NCBI GenBank assembly: GCA_027574665.1 | Contig: CM050648.1 | Span: 42,627,700 to 42,691,699 of the forward strand | Length of the DNA stretch: 64,000 nucleotides | Direction: 5' to 3' | Origin: Rhynochetos jubatus | Lineage: Eukaryota; Chordata; Aves; Eurypygiformes; Rhynochetidae | Shown: piece after piece, positions 10,501-25,500 of the stretch | Numbering within the stretch: position 1 is the stretch's first letter | Layout: each line of letters begins with the position of its first letter | Translations under genes and position numbers: made by a program | The notes under the pieces: generated by a model | Databases searched by the model: none | What the model was told of the DNA's origin: nothing | The model's input: the letters and a program-made list of their open reading frames with translations, nothing else

Positions 10501-13500
10501 CTAATGCAAAATGAATAATGCCAATGAACTCCACTTGTAACTACATCTTATCTAGCAATATAACATCTGCTGAATAGTGTGAGACTGACAAGTAAACCTA
10601 TAATAAACACACAAAAATATTTTCCATATCCTCAGAAGATCAATATTACTATCTTCCTCTTTTTTTCTTCATTAATTGTTGTAATCCTTCATTTTCATTC
10701 ACCTTTAATCATTCTACAGAAAATGAAAATGATTTAATGGAAAGGAACAGCTCAGGAAAATGTACTTTCTACCACTTGGAAAAAACCACACAAGTGAATA
10801 CCTCTATACTTATCATGGGCACCTTATGGTTTTAAGCAGTCTTCTCCCTCTGGGCAAAATTTTGTAGCTTGTTTACTTTGCACAGAATTGTTTTCTCAGC
10901 ATTGAAGGAAGGAATTTTTTCTACTTGTTCTAAATGACCAAAGGTCCTGCTGTAAGTGTCCTTTTGCCAAATACATCTGGGTTTAGATTTGCACGACTTG
11001 TGGTGTAGTAGGTTCGAAATGAGCAGAAACTGAGCATACCACAACTGTTGCTTTGTGTTGTGGAATAATACCACAGACAATAATAGCTATTTCACTAAAG
11101 GAATTTATTTTCTGAAGTTCAAATGAGATCCTAAGCTACCTGAAAGCAACACACAAAACTTAAGATATTTATCCCCACAAGACACATCCCAAAATGCCTT
11201 AAATCTTTCATTACAATGTGCAAAATTTAATTCAGAAGTTGAGTATTCCATACACAACACACTGATGGGATGGAATTTTATTAACTTTGTTTTTACCAGA
11301 TATGGTTTTGCTATAGTAGCGAGATCAAACTGAAAGTTCACATTTCCAATAAAAGAAATACACTATTGATATCTGAAAGAGCTGTAGCCAAATCTAAATA
11401 TATATATATATATAAATAAGCAGGCCAGTTTTACAGAAGAGCTTACCAACTGTCACAATCTCACAAACAGTCTCACACAACCCCAGATGTGTATCAAGCC
11501 AGTCCCACCATGGGAAGACCCATTCTTTGTCTGAGTCTTGTGATTCCTTGACTGTTACCATCTTGAGGTACATCCCAGCCCCATAGCCTTCTCCATCATG
11601 TCCTATGACCACTTTTTGCAAATGACTCAGAGAAACAGCTTCCACCAAAAATGAATCCACCTGCAAAAAGAAAAAAAAAAAAAGGGTAATAACAAAACAG
11701 AGTATACCTGAGTTTCAGGAAAAATGTAGTCCTGGATTCAGCTGAGGATTTAAAATCTGTGTCTGGTTTTGGGGGTTTTTTTGTAATATTTAATATAACA
11801 TCTCCCCTCTGAATCTAAGAAATCACACAATGATTATAACTAACATTGAATCCCACATTTATCCTTAACGATGTATTGTAATTTCCTTGATCTTTGGACA
11901 ATATGGATCATTTCATATTACAATAAAATGCACGTACCTCAATCTTCTGAGAGTCAACTAGTTAGGACAAGATTTTGGTTGTAATCAAATTTCTACCTTT
12001 CCGGGTACCTCTAGTTTCTAAATGTTATCATTCAAACCTAGATATATAGTAGTAGTCTTAAAGAAAAGTTAGAAATCTAAACAATGTGTTCAAGACAGCT
12101 CCTAAATTCTTCTCCAACAGTCACAGAAGCCCATCTTTTAGTTTTTCTTACAAAATGAAAAGAAATGCAGAAACATTAAACGAAGAAAAGACTAAGCACA
12201 ACAGAAGGGAGGAAGTTAAGATGAAGGTGGATAACATTTTGAGAAAAGGACGAGAAATGGGAAGGGAAGCAGAATGGAGAAGGCAGAGTAAGAAAAAATA
12301 GAAGTAAACACAGGCATCAGTGGATGAGAACTGGGACAAAAAAACAACAAGATAAGGAAAAATGTGAAATGCAAGGAAAGACATTATATGCCCCACTAAA
12401 TTCTTGCTTGTTTTGTAAGAAATCCAGGTGTTGTGTATATGGCCCAGCCTAGGGCCAGAGAGACCGGATGGTAGCTTGTAAAGGTCAACAAGGTTATGAA
12501 CAACTGTAGTTTAAACAGCAATGTCTAGGATTAGAATTGACATCATCACCTCTATAAAACATTAATTCGATAGTAGCAACTTACTAAATCAGATGTCAGG
12601 ACAATTAAAAAAGAAGATACCATCAAACTGATTACTAAAAAATGTAGTACTTGCCAAAGTCCTATGTGCTGTCCCTGCTACTTTTCAAATAAAAATATTG
12701 GAGAGGTAGATTTTTTGCTACTAATATTAAAAGTATTTTCCGTTGACAAAAATACTGATTTTTTTAACAATAGTTGGGACCCAACAGTCAGATATTGAGT
12801 AGAAATTATTCATTTTAATTAAGACATTTTAGGAAATAAATCTGTGTATGAAGGTAAATTAAAATAACTATTGTAGAGTCCTATCTCCTGCATATAGGTG
12901 TAGCCCTGAGATATACACAGAAATTAAATTCAGAAATTCTCTCCATTTGTTATCGATTCCACCTTTACCCTAGTAAGTTCTGTGATAATTGTCTAATGAA
13001 ATAATTTCACAGAAATCTAAGACTCTTCTTGACAATGTGGATCTTGGTTGTGAGCTTTTTCAAACTTTAGTGTCCACTGAGTGAACCTCTCATAGGAAAG
13101 CCTAATATTCAAGAGAATAATCCTATTGGTCATCTGGAAACACTGCTATTGTGTGCATTGTCTCATCTAAACTTACTGACTATAAATTGAGTTAGTGTTT
13201 CATGTGGGATTGTGGTTACAGAAATATCATTAATTGCAAAAGTCTCACAGCAATTTCTGTAGCTTGTTTCGAATCACTAATTTTTAATTCTTTGCTACCT
13301 GTACTGTCCTAGATTTGAAACAGGAGTAAGCAGCATGATCACAGAGCTTCTCCCCAGTAATCTGCTTTGTATATGCTCATGTCGAGCCTTTATCATCATG
13401 CAGGGATGTTCTTGTACAGCAAGGAAATAACACTGGCATTGGTCTACTGTGAAGATCTAGAAGATAAATTCTGTTTCCACATTCTCATCCATCTGTAGCA

Positions 13501-16500
13501 AGATGTATTCTGAGCTGGCGTCGACACTTAATGGATTACTAACTTCTATACATGCAAGACAGTACTTTTTGTGCCATTACCTTATTCCTTTGAAATTTTC
13601 TTCCTTTTGCTAAAGATGTATGAAGTTTCCTCACACCTGTGTCCCCTCTTTTGCCACAGAGAGTGATATAAACATTTGCAAAAGTTTCTGCTCCCCAGCA
13701 GTCACCAACATGTACAGAGACAACATATTTACAGACTGTACAAAAGAGAAAATAAATATTAAAATAAACCTAAGTACAAGGTGTACCTGAAAGAAAACAG
13801 CAATACAGAATATCTAGTAAAACTACTCTTTGTTTTCATTTCTGCAGCTACCAAAAAATCTGCTACACGGTGTTTAAAATAGTCAGGTTACTCTTTATGA
13901 ATCCACTCTCTTCAGGCTAAGCTCACAGATTCAGAGTGTTAGGGGTTGGAAGGGACCTCTAGAGATCATCTAGTCCAACCCCCCTGCCAGAGCAGGATCA
14001 CCTAGAGCAGATCACACAGAAACAAGTCCAGGCGGCTTCGGAAAGTCTCCAGGGAAGGAGACTCCCGCACCTCTCTGGGCAGCCTGTCCCAGGGCTCTGG
14101 CACCCTCACAGGGAAGAAGGGTTTCCTCATGATCAGGCTGAACCTTCTGCTTTCCAGTTTACGGCCATTGCCCCTAGTCCTGTCACTGGACACCACTGAG
14201 AAGAGCCTGGCCCCACCCTCCTGACACCCACCCTTTAGATATTGATAAGCATTGATAAGATCCCCCCTCAGCCTCCTCTTCTCCAAGCTGAACAGCCCCA
14301 GCTCTCTCAGCCTTCCCTCAGATGGAAGGTGCTCCTTGTCCTTCATCATCTCAGTGGCCCTGCGCTGGGCCCTCTCCAGTAGCTCCTTGTCCTTCTTGAG
14401 CTGAGGAGCCCAGAACTGGACGCAGCACTCCAGGTGAGGCCTCACCAGCGCAGAGTAGAGGGGGAGCATAACTTCCCTCGACCTGCTGGCCACTCAGCTG
14501 AAACTTTCCATTAATTTAATGGCTTTAAATATAAAAAGGGTAGTTTTAGATTAAAGGAAGAAATTCTTCAGGGAGAGGGTGGTGAGGCACTGGAACAGGT
14601 TGCCCAGAGAAGCTGTGGATGCCCCATCCCTGGAAGTGTTCAAGGCCAGGCTGGATGAGGCTTTGAGCAACCTGGTCTAGTGGAGGGTGTCCCCGCCCAT
14701 GGCAGGGGGGTTGGAACTGGATGGTCTTTAAGGTCCCTTCCAACACAAACCATTCTGTGATTCTATGATTAATTTCCTTAGAAACTGGAAGAGAATTGGA
14801 CTTAGACAATTTAGACTTATGCAGTTTAGACAAATGTCTAGACAAATTCTGCTCAATTCTCTTTTACTGTGCAAGATCTGGAAAATAAATCACCTGAGTT
14901 TTTCAGGGACTGGTAGAAGCTAAACTATCTTTGCAGTAGATAATAACTATCACAGGTCAAAGAACAAGACACTATGGAAAGTTTATGCAAACTAGAACAG
15001 CAGAGACACAGCATAGCATCTGGATGCATAAAGTATAAAAATTTACGAAATGCACTTGTTAATTTAAGGTGCATGACAGGAACAATAAATTTTTTGCCAC
15101 TAGTGCTCCTATATAAATCTACACAGTCAGATTGGATTTTCTTCTAATAAAGATCATTATGTTGCATATGTATTCATACTCCTACAAAAAGGATAACTAA
15201 AGTTTGTTTCATGTTATTTTTAATGTACAAGCCTGCTGAGTTGTTGTGGTTTAATATTTAACTAATGTAATGCTATAGTTGCTTTTAAGGTTGTGAATAG
15301 GTTTGAGATATTCAAGGACCAGAACTTCTGGAACTTCATTTTAGAAATGCAGTCATGTCTCTAATACTTCTATCTCATGTGTAACTGCCAAATTTTCTGA
15401 ACAAATGTGGTACTTCTATAGGTCTTCACATTCTAAGTGCATCTCTGAATACACTCTGAAACTCTTATCATGTCAAAAAAATAGTCCTTAGGGAAAAACA
15501 AATAAACTTTTTTGTACAATGAGGATTACTTCTGACACTTGTGTTAGTAACTAAAGCTATTATAAGCTAAGTAATTCAATAGTAAGCATACTACAAATTA
15601 TTCCCATGGCTCTGAACATGTGCTTTATCTTTAAAAAGTACAATTATATCGCTCAACTTTGCCCACTTAAAATCATACAGAAGATTTAGCAACTGTGAAA
15701 CCCACTATGTGACTTAACAGGAAAATTAAAATTTCTTAAGTGGTCAGCATTTCCACAGTGCTTATATGAAGACAGTTGCAATAAAGCCACTGAAGGCATC
15801 AAAGTGTTGTATTATACCTGTGCCATTGATTTCTTTCAAGAGGTTAGTTTACATTGTTTCTATCTTCTTGCTGTTTTTACCTGGTAAAGTTTTCTGGTCC
15901 TCACTGACTGCAGGGAATTCTTTCACCAGCTCCTTGTCTTCTCTGTTAAGAGAGAGCCAGCACTTACAGTCAAAGTTCAGCTCTTGTTTTGTATGTAGTT
16001 CTTCTAAGTGAAAAGACTTCAAATGCCAACCCTCAAAGCCTGGCACATCGTCGCAGCTGACCCGAATCTTGTATACATCTCCCAGATCTCTGGTCTCAAC
16101 CTGCAAAAATATCATGAGGAAGAGCATACTGTCAGGGCCGCTTCACTTACAGAGATTTTCCCAAAGTGTAGAATTCCTAAACTTAACATTAATCAATGGA
16201 AAAGCTAAATCAGAGACTGCAGTAAGTGTGATGAGGGAATCAATCCTTCTCTTTTTCATGGTATAATATTGTTTCCCTTATTTTCCTCTGTTCCCTTATT
16301 AGTATTGTGAGCATGATACTCTACCATTAGGGTGAGTCAAGGTTAAAATTAGATACATCTGTGCATTTAAGCTCTTTAGACAAAAGGTAACATGTAAAGC
16401 TTTGACCCTACTGGGTAAGGGGAGCATTAACTTACAATAAAAGGTTCTGATACAGGCAGCCACGTAAGGTATTAAAATAATGACAATTACCATGAGCCTA

Positions 16501-19500
16501 GAAAGTTTTAACTAAATTGTTAAATTGGATTTAGAACATGAAATTACTGCTTTGGAAAAGAGAAGGGGTATTTATGCATGAAAGGAAATCATGAATGTTA
16601 CAGAAATAACCTTGTAGAACAACACAGCCCTGTGCCCATACTACATATAGGAGAATCAATATCTGGTTGCTGATTGTGGGATTCTGTGAGACCTGGTTAA
16701 ACCATCCAACCTAGGGCTGAGGAAACTGGCATGATCAAACTTCATCAAGTGCTAATGATCTCCATGACATTAACCACAGTACGATAAATCTTCTGAACAC
16801 AAGATAGTGGAGTGCTGCACCTTTCACTTGGCAACTCCAAGAAAGATAGAGTGGGAAGTGATTTTTGAGTGAAACAAGACAGAACTATTATTTTAAAGAT
16901 GTGACAATTTTTAAGAAGGATCAAACCAGAAAATATTGCCAGTGGCCTTGTTCTTCTCTCATATTGCTTCTTTGTTTCCCAGACCAGCCATAACATAAGC
17001 TTTGGTGACTGTTGCTGGGAAATAAATCTTGTGTCCACCCAGTAGGATCACAGTGAGAAACTGAAGTTAGTCTTACACAATCATGCTCTGGGACAAGCAG
17101 CATTGCCAGCAGACTGGCTCTTAAGACAGAGTACAGAGTTTCTAATAGATTCACTTATTCTGCTTCTCAACAGAGCTCTGCACTTGACAGCCCTTCACTG
17201 CTCACTTAGCTTGCTTAAAGCCAGTTCATGTGCCTTTGTGCTGTGAACACATACATGTAGAGAAGTATGAGCTATCTTACCTCTTATTTGGGAAGAGCCA
17301 TGTAAAAAGTATAGCTTTGTCATTTTGGGAGAGAGTTGGCCACCCTCCTCAATAACTGTTATGCAGATGAGAAATAGTAAAATATCAGAGTATGGAAAGG
17401 AACAGTTAATTGAAAATAAAGGAACCTGCCAAAATCATTTTACAGGAGCTTTAATGATTTGCTACATGGAACTTATGAAAAGAGGCCTATGGTAGGAAGG
17501 AATTGCACTTGATGACTTAAAAGACACCTTTCCAGTCCGAATTTCTTAAGGCCAGTGTTATTAGTGGCTGCCACACCACTCCTAAAAAATTTCAAGATTC
17601 AAGGCATTGTTCTTTAAGGACCAGGGAAGAAATCCTTCCCGCTGTCTATATAACAGCCTGGAGGATGCAGGGAATCTGTCAGCTCCTGAACTCCAACTCC
17701 ACAGTACCCACAACAGCCCTACAGCAGTAGCTTTATACTGAAGAGAAGGGCACCAGACTTGTTCTCTCTCCAAGCCTAGTTGCCCTGCTTTTCTCTAGGT
17801 CATCGTGCACACACGATTTAAGGCTGCCCCAGATTACGATGCACATATAAGGGGGGTTATGCCACTTGGATCTAGCACATCCTCACAGATTCCGGGCTTT
17901 GTCTCCACCATTGCACCATGAAAAGGGAAATACGTGGGCAGAGTTTAACATCAAGAGTTTTTCATTAATGCCAGGTATGCTGCCAAGGATATTATTAACT
18001 ATAGTGGGCCATGGTCTAATTCTCCTAAAATACTCATTCATCTCTTCTTAAACTTAATGGGAAATATTTGGGTTCACTGAGAAGAGAGCACACAGGTTCT
18101 TCATATATCTAAACTACAGTTCCCTCAGAGGTGACAAAATCATAGCTTCTTCTCTTTCAGAACCAGCCTACTGACCTGTAAAATTACTGCCTGGAATTTT
18201 CTTTCCTGTAGAAGGAACTCATGACTGTATCACATAGCTACTCAAAATGCCGTGCACAACTTATTCCATAAAGCTCTCTGGTTTGGTGTTGCAACATTAC
18301 AGGACCTGATTATTATTATATGACAGGACTAGCGGTAAACCTCATGGTTTACTTTGTCTTCTCAAATTTTCAATTCTCTGGGCTTCAAAACTGTCATAAA
18401 GACATGTTACAATCCTTGTAGGAAACACACAGGTGAGCTATATAGACAAATAATTTCAGAATACGGGACAAACTACTTAAAAAACACTATTTTCCTTTTG
18501 TTTGTAGAATCACAATTTCAATTAATTCCATGACTGCTTTTGAACCAACAAGCACCAGTAATCATACTATGATCTGTGAAATTAAACAATACCAACTATT
18601 TTCAATAGAGTGTATTAGATATTTCCCTCCTTTCCATGGGTTCATTTTTTTTCCCCACAATTCTGGCCATTGTTTGTCTTTCCGGTCAGCTTCATCACTG
18701 TAACAGAGCATTGCTATTACATCATTCTTGTAATCCTTTTCTGAGCTATTTAAAATTATCAGTTTCTGTTTGAAATATTATATCCTACCTTTGATCCCAT
18801 AATTGGGTTTTTTCCTTCCATCAATGCCTATTAAAAAATAGAAGATGGCCTTCAAAGCAGAGACAGACAAATAATCCATCACAAAGTGTATATCCATTGA
18901 ATATCCTGGTTTTAAGTTTGTAGAATGTTTGCAAGAGGACACTTTACCTTGTTTTTAATTCATTATTATCATTTACTAATTAATTTTTTCACATTTATGT
19001 CTTCTGAACAGTTTTATGTAATATTCAGTACTTGAACACTGAAATGAGTTGGATGTGATTTGTCATAAACTAAACAACAGAATTTTTTTTCCATTGCATG
19101 CGTGAATGAGCAATAGCTCTTATAATGAAGAGGATGCGCTGGCAAAGCCACTGGGGTTTTGAAGCTCTCAGAGACAGGTGACTGACAAAGTTGATTAGAG
19201 AATTTCATAGTATATTAAATCTTCTCCTTTTTCACTCGCACAGGACTTCTCCAAAGACATTATGCTTAATGTAATTAAAGCTTTGTAAAATTACTGTTTG
19301 GGTGCACATTTAAATTAAATTCTTTATCACCATTTTTTTTAGGAGAAAAAAAAAATAAAAGCTTCATAAATTATTCTAGTTAAAAGGGTGTGGTCAGAGC
19401 ATCCTAAAATTCAGCTGAACAGCTTTCTGTCAGGAACTCCAGAAGTCCTGCTGCCTGTTTGGAGTATCATCTCATACTGTGGAAAAGAGTATTGCATTAT

Positions 19501-22500
19501 GTAATTTAAAACTTTCTGTTCTTAACACAAAATACATTCTGTATTTGTTATGTATTTACAAACAGTCCTATTTACACAGCCCTGTAGCTCATTTGATACT
19601 ACCTGTGCTAGTGCTTGGGATCATAGTTTTAGGGATCTCAATCCCATGATCTGCCACTTGATATATCTTTGCATTTTATGATTCTCTGGGTAATAGAATG
19701 TGCCGGATACACTAGGACTCTCCAAAGGCATGCTCTGACAAGCTTACTTTGTAAGTAACCAAGAAACACTGACACCTGGGAGAAAGATATATGTACTTTA
19801 CAAATGTAGTCATTCCATGTGAGAGCAAATATTGATTCCTAACATCTACTATTGCACTATCAGTTTACTTTCATTTTCCGAGTTATTTTTCAATGCATTT
19901 GTTCATTGGAGATGACATGGTTTCTTATCATGCTACCTTCAAAGCTAGAATTCCCAGCAGATTCAATAACACTGCTGCGTTCACCTATTTCTCAATTTAT
20001 TTATTAGAACTAAGGGGTTCTAGTTGAATTTATTCTTATTTAAGCAGCTCACTCACTGTACTCAGATGCCTGAGACCACTGAAACCCAACAACGGCACCT
20101 CATTGCATGCTGCTATTTAATCTCTTGTAACAATTTATTCTTTACGCTTGCTACATGCAATTAAACTACACCTGTTCTTTCATAGGAGTTGGTTAGAAAT
20201 ATTTTGGATCAAATAATCATTCTGAGTACAATGAACATCTGTGCATATATTTGTGTGAGAGCACCTGCAAAATCAGGAATTCACATGCCTTCCTGTCCTC
20301 GGTGTGCAATAAATGTATCTCTGAGATCAAAATTAAGCTTACTGTTTCAAGAAAAATGAGGACTGCTTATAGCACATAACCTGTTCTTTTCACTGCACTG
20401 TATTAGAAAGGACATTTGTCTAGGATGAGGATCTTGGGAGGGGTTTGAAAGTTCATTTGCTCCTTCTCATTGGAAAGCCGAGCTCACAGCTTGTCCTCCT
20501 TGTGATATCATGCTCATGCCTCCAGCCTGCTGCTGCGGTGGGAGAACATGAGCAAAGCTTCTGCATTCTTCTGAATAGCCTTACTACGGACAAAGACAAG
20601 GAGAGCACAAAGAAACAGGGTTTATTAGCTGAGCAAACTAGAGAAGATATGAAGGTATTTACGGAGATACCTGTGCATCCCCAAATGCTGCTTTATATCA
20701 GACCTGCTGCTCTGATTTCCTTAGAATGCCACAAAAGCTTTGAAACACTGTAAGCTATGTGGCAAAGAGAAAAAAATTCATGCACAGTAAACAATGCTCA
20801 GATAGTATTCTTCATAAACGCCACAAAACCAAGGACATGAATAGCTAAGGAGAAAATATAGGCACTAACCCAAAGCCATTCCAAAGCATGAACACACATT
20901 TAGAAAGCTCTTAGGGTAGAAGCCCAGTACAATGGATATGGCACCATGGTGTCTAGGACACCAGATGCTGAGGGACAACCACGACCGACACATAACAATA
21001 CTAGTTTCTCTTAGTATGACATTCAGTCATTGAAATTAGGCAATCTTAACAAGGAATGCATGCGATTTGGGAAATTTCCAACAGGTTGGATGTAGCAGAG
21101 GTCTGCTTTATGGAATGATGCATGCCAAAATTCAGCCAGCTGCTGCAGTTGCTCCATACACAGATTCTGCCTCTGTTGACCTCTTCAGTTTATGGGGACA
21201 GCTTAGGAAACTCCTTTTGTTGATCAGGGTGTTGTGTTTTCTGATAAGCAGCTGCTTTCTTGTCTTTAACAAGTGCCATTTATCTTTTCATTTACTCCCT
21301 AAATTGTTCCTATTAATTCAGAAATAAATTGATTCTTTTTCTTATAGTACAGTGTGCCTTTTTCATACATTTTATTTTTTTCCACCTGCTTGGAGTGGGG
21401 ATTGGGTGAAATTTAGAAACTAAAAGGTTCCTAAATTGCTTTAGCTTGTTATGTAAATTAAAAATTCAGCCTGGATCATGCCGTTAGGAGGAAGCTTTCA
21501 CAGCTTTTTCTAAATGTAGTTTTGCCATTGTTTTCAGAATGTTTGTTGCAGCCTTTGAAAAGTATTCCTGAGCTTTATAAAACTGCCTTGAATAGCAAGC
21601 TATTTTTCCCATCTCACTGGCTAGAAGCTCCTCTTCATGCCAATCAACAGAATTTGCAGTGACTTAACCTAGAAAGCCAGGATATAATTTGAACATTAAA
21701 AAGATGCCCGAGATTAATCCTCTCAAAGCAGCAGGATGCGTGTCAGGTGTACAGTTAGTCAGGACTGTGTTAGGGTTGATTTTGATACTTCCATGTATAT
21801 GATGTTGCGTCGGGGTTCATCACACTTTAATATGCGTGAACGCATTCTCCTGTGATTTATGATTATCCAGAAATATCCTCTGCCTTCTGTCCCGAGAGAC
21901 AGAACTGTTATGGGGGAGAGTGGAGACTGCTTTACAGAGGCTGAAATAAGGAAAGAAAAGCCCACTTATGACCTCTGGGAATAGGGTCCAATCCTTCATC
22001 TACTGCATTCTCAAATAGTTGTATATTGCCTTTTTTATAAACTGCAACTTGGGAATCTTTAGGGAATTAGAAAAAAATGCAAGACAAGCTGATAAATGCA
22101 ATAAATTATACAAATGGGACCATGTTTCTCCATGATACATACATTTCAAGGTGCTGAAAATTCAAAGGGAACACTGCAGTTGGCCAGAACAGGACTACCA
22201 ACAGAAGATGACGCAAGGTCTAAAGTTATATCATTCCATCTTTGTAAATGAATACGTCATTTGCACCAGCCAAACTAATGTTCCATATATATATATATAT
22301 CTTTTGGCTAGCAAGGGATATGATAACCTCTGTGTAGTACTGTATATTTGTGACTTACAATGAATTCATCTGTTGCTCTGGGTAGAAAGCACACATATCC
22401 TGGGATTTGTGGAGAAAGCAGAAGCTCATCACTTTTGCCCTTTGAGCCATAAATCACAAGGGTCCTTTTACACTCTTGTGGCTCTGGGGAATCTCCATCT

Positions 22501-25500
22501 GTTTTAACCCGCACTCTCCACTGTTGTGCTGAACAAAACAAAAACGACACATTTTTAGTATCAATCGCGGAGAGTAATGGATGGTTTTGTTGTTATTGCA
22601 ACAAAGAATTTAAAGATGATTATGAATTGATATCACAATTTATAAAAATAGAGAAATAGACATTCCTTCTCTTGAAGGTAATTACAACTTAAATAAGACT
22701 TGGTAAACATAACACAACCGTTGAAGTGGGTATCCAAGCAGAAATTAACACCAGGAAGCACGAAAAGAAATATTTAGCTAGGTTTTTGAGTTCATTATAA
22801 CGAAATAATTGTTTTAACCGCATAATTAATTTATTAAATTTGTGTTCTTGAAGTGTTCATATGTAACATGAAAGAGAAAACTAACTTTCTGAAAGACATG
22901 TATGTGATGCATTCACAAGAACTGCTGGCTAATGCACAACTAGTTAAACAATTAAACTTAGTTTCTCAGATTTTCCTAATGTAATTTGTCAGCTTCAGTC
23001 TGCTCCTTTGTCAGATCAGACCATTCATTAGGGTTGAATCCAAAATTTAATAAATTCCAAAGAAGGGTTTGCACTGACCTCAGCTCCTGCCTTGGGCTTT
23101 TCACAGATTGTTTTTGGTAGGTGACCTGCACTTGTAACAGTATGCAACCAAGATGCTACAGAAAACCATTCCAGGTGTGCAAAAAATACTGTGCTTAGAT
23201 GGACAGTATAGATTAGAAAGTTTCTTAACTGCTTGAATGTGAATCTTCCCCTGAATTCAGATGAATTATTGTAGAAAAGACACTTGATCCTGCATGGCAA
23301 AGGGAAATTAAGAGTGGAAGGAAATCAAAAGCCTATGTTTCGACTGTGACAAGTACTGTGATAATATGATAATTTGCTAATGGGTTTAATATAAAAGAGA
23401 ACTATTTCATGATTGTGTGTAAGCCTACAATGCAATATGCTGACAGAAGAAATTTTGGAATAGTTTAATTCAGAAATGAATTGATTCTTTTTCTTACAGT
23501 ACAGTGTGCCTTTTTCATACATTTTATGTTCCTCCACCTACTTGGAGCTGGAGATTGGGTGAAACCCCGATCTGGTTTTCCTGATTTCTGATTTTTCCCC
23601 TGCTTTTCATATTGTTTTCTTTAGCTAACTCTGGTTTTCCCCTTGTTATAGAAGCTTTTTCTGCATTACATCTGACTGTTCCCTGACTCTTCTGGGCTCA
23701 GCTACAAAACAGCAGGCAAATACACACCTCACAGTCAGTCTGCTGAGTAACACACTAGCTGAAAGGATCCTTCCATCTGAACTCCTTTTTGAGGTCATTT
23801 CCAGAAATGAGTCAGACGTAGCGTGTGGAAGATCCACGCTTTGCCTAATGAGGAACTTTTGTTGTTTGATATATGTGCCAGCCTTGAATTTTATCTCCTT
23901 GTGCCAGGTTGGCATGTGGTACCCTTCAGGGTGTCACACTTGGTGAAGTCAAGCATCATTTGAGCTTCTGCTGTTCCTGAGCCCCCCGAGGGTTCATGAG
24001 CAGATTCAAATTTTTACAAAGACTTCCAACATAGCCCTGAACCTCTTATCCTCTCTAACCATGCCCCAGTTTGAAGGCTGTCCCAGGAACACAGCAGAGG
24101 GGAAATTAAGAAAATTTTGCATTACTGTGTTTCCCAGGTGAGCTTTTTTTCTGCTCTGTAATATCCCCCTGCTTCAGGAGAGAGCAAGCCCTAAGTTAAG
24201 GGAAAGCACAGATCCATAACTGCTGTTCCTTGATCAAAAAGGCAACATGCTTAGAGAAGTTATTTCAGGCAAGGTGATTTATTTTAATTAATATCCAAGA
24301 TTTTGTTTTTAATTATTATTTCAGAAGAAAAGCTAAGACACCGGTTGGGAGTTTTCCAGGAAATAAATCAGTGTTTACCAGATTTAAGACCTCTTAGCAT
24401 CTGGGACTGGTTGTTCTCCTACATTTACTTTTAATGCTTCTGCCATTTGGTAACTGAGCTAACCCAGACTGACTGCATTTTCTGTCCGTTCACCAAATGC
24501 GTTTAACCTGCTCATGCCAGAATAAGAAAACAAAAGTTTTATCTAATATTCTATTCACTTAGACAGCTACTTGATAAGGATGGCTACACCAGGCAGGAGA
24601 CTGATGCCAACTACCTACTGTGTTCAGTGATTTCTGTATCAAGATATTCTGAAGTCTTCCATAAATTCTGAAAACGAGATAGCTGGGCTTGAGTAGATCT
24701 TCTGTTTTTCATATGCATGGTCACATTAAAGAAGATACTTTTCCCCTCATACTACTCAACTGTGTTACCTTCCTTTCAGAGTGACTAGTATGTTAGTGTA
24801 TTATTGTATTTTTAGATTATGTTTAAAGCTATAGCCATCTTCTTTGAGACATCGGCATGATGACTGCTAAAATGAAGGGGGGATGGGGGAGACTTCTGTG
24901 AAAAAAGTCTCAGAATTCTTTCTTTTCTAAAACAACATAACCAAGGATCTAATTTCATATTACAGTGATGTATCCAGAGGTACTCTGTAGCTTTTCCTAC
25001 CAGAAAGTCTGTTAACCACTAGTTTGGAACATGAAAGATGCTTGCAGCAAAACTCTGAAAATCAAACCTGCAATGACTTCTGCACATAGAAAACTGGGCA
25101 AGGTAAAACAAAGTCGACATTTTGTAATATATTTCAGAAAGATCAAAAAAGAAGGCTTTTTTCCTGTTTTTAAAATATGAACAATTTATATGTTTTTAGA
25201 GGGTTGCTGCCTTTGATTTACGTTACTACTTTTTTTTTTTTTTTTTTTTTTACTCTGGTGAATTTTGGTCTTAAGACCTAGAATGCATTCACACTTTGCT
25301 AGATGCAAGTAGCTACTTCTGAGAGATTGCAGAAATTTGTGTTGCCTTGAGGCAGAGTGTTCAGTCTGCTTATTTTATTTTCTTAGGAAATTCACCCTCC
25401 ACCTGGCAATATATACTGTTATTGCTTTTTAGAAGCAGGACCAATCCATTTACAATTTGGGAATTCTGTGACTATTCTTAACCCTTTAACAAATACTGGC

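Larger units (their letters stand above)
13736..15880 (-). other. Intron between exons 11 and 12
   Basis: A 2.1 kb intron, of which about 0.8 kb is two CR1 copies meeting head to head (13926-14494 and 14530-14770). The segment 14771-15880 is AT-rich and unassigned. Confidence 0.8.
16101..22358 (-). other. Intron between exons 10 and 11
   Basis: A 6.3 kb AT-rich intron. It contains copy A of the 100-base repeat at 21313-21411 and an AT dinucleotide run at 22285-22300. The rest has no recognisable content. Confidence 0.75.
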
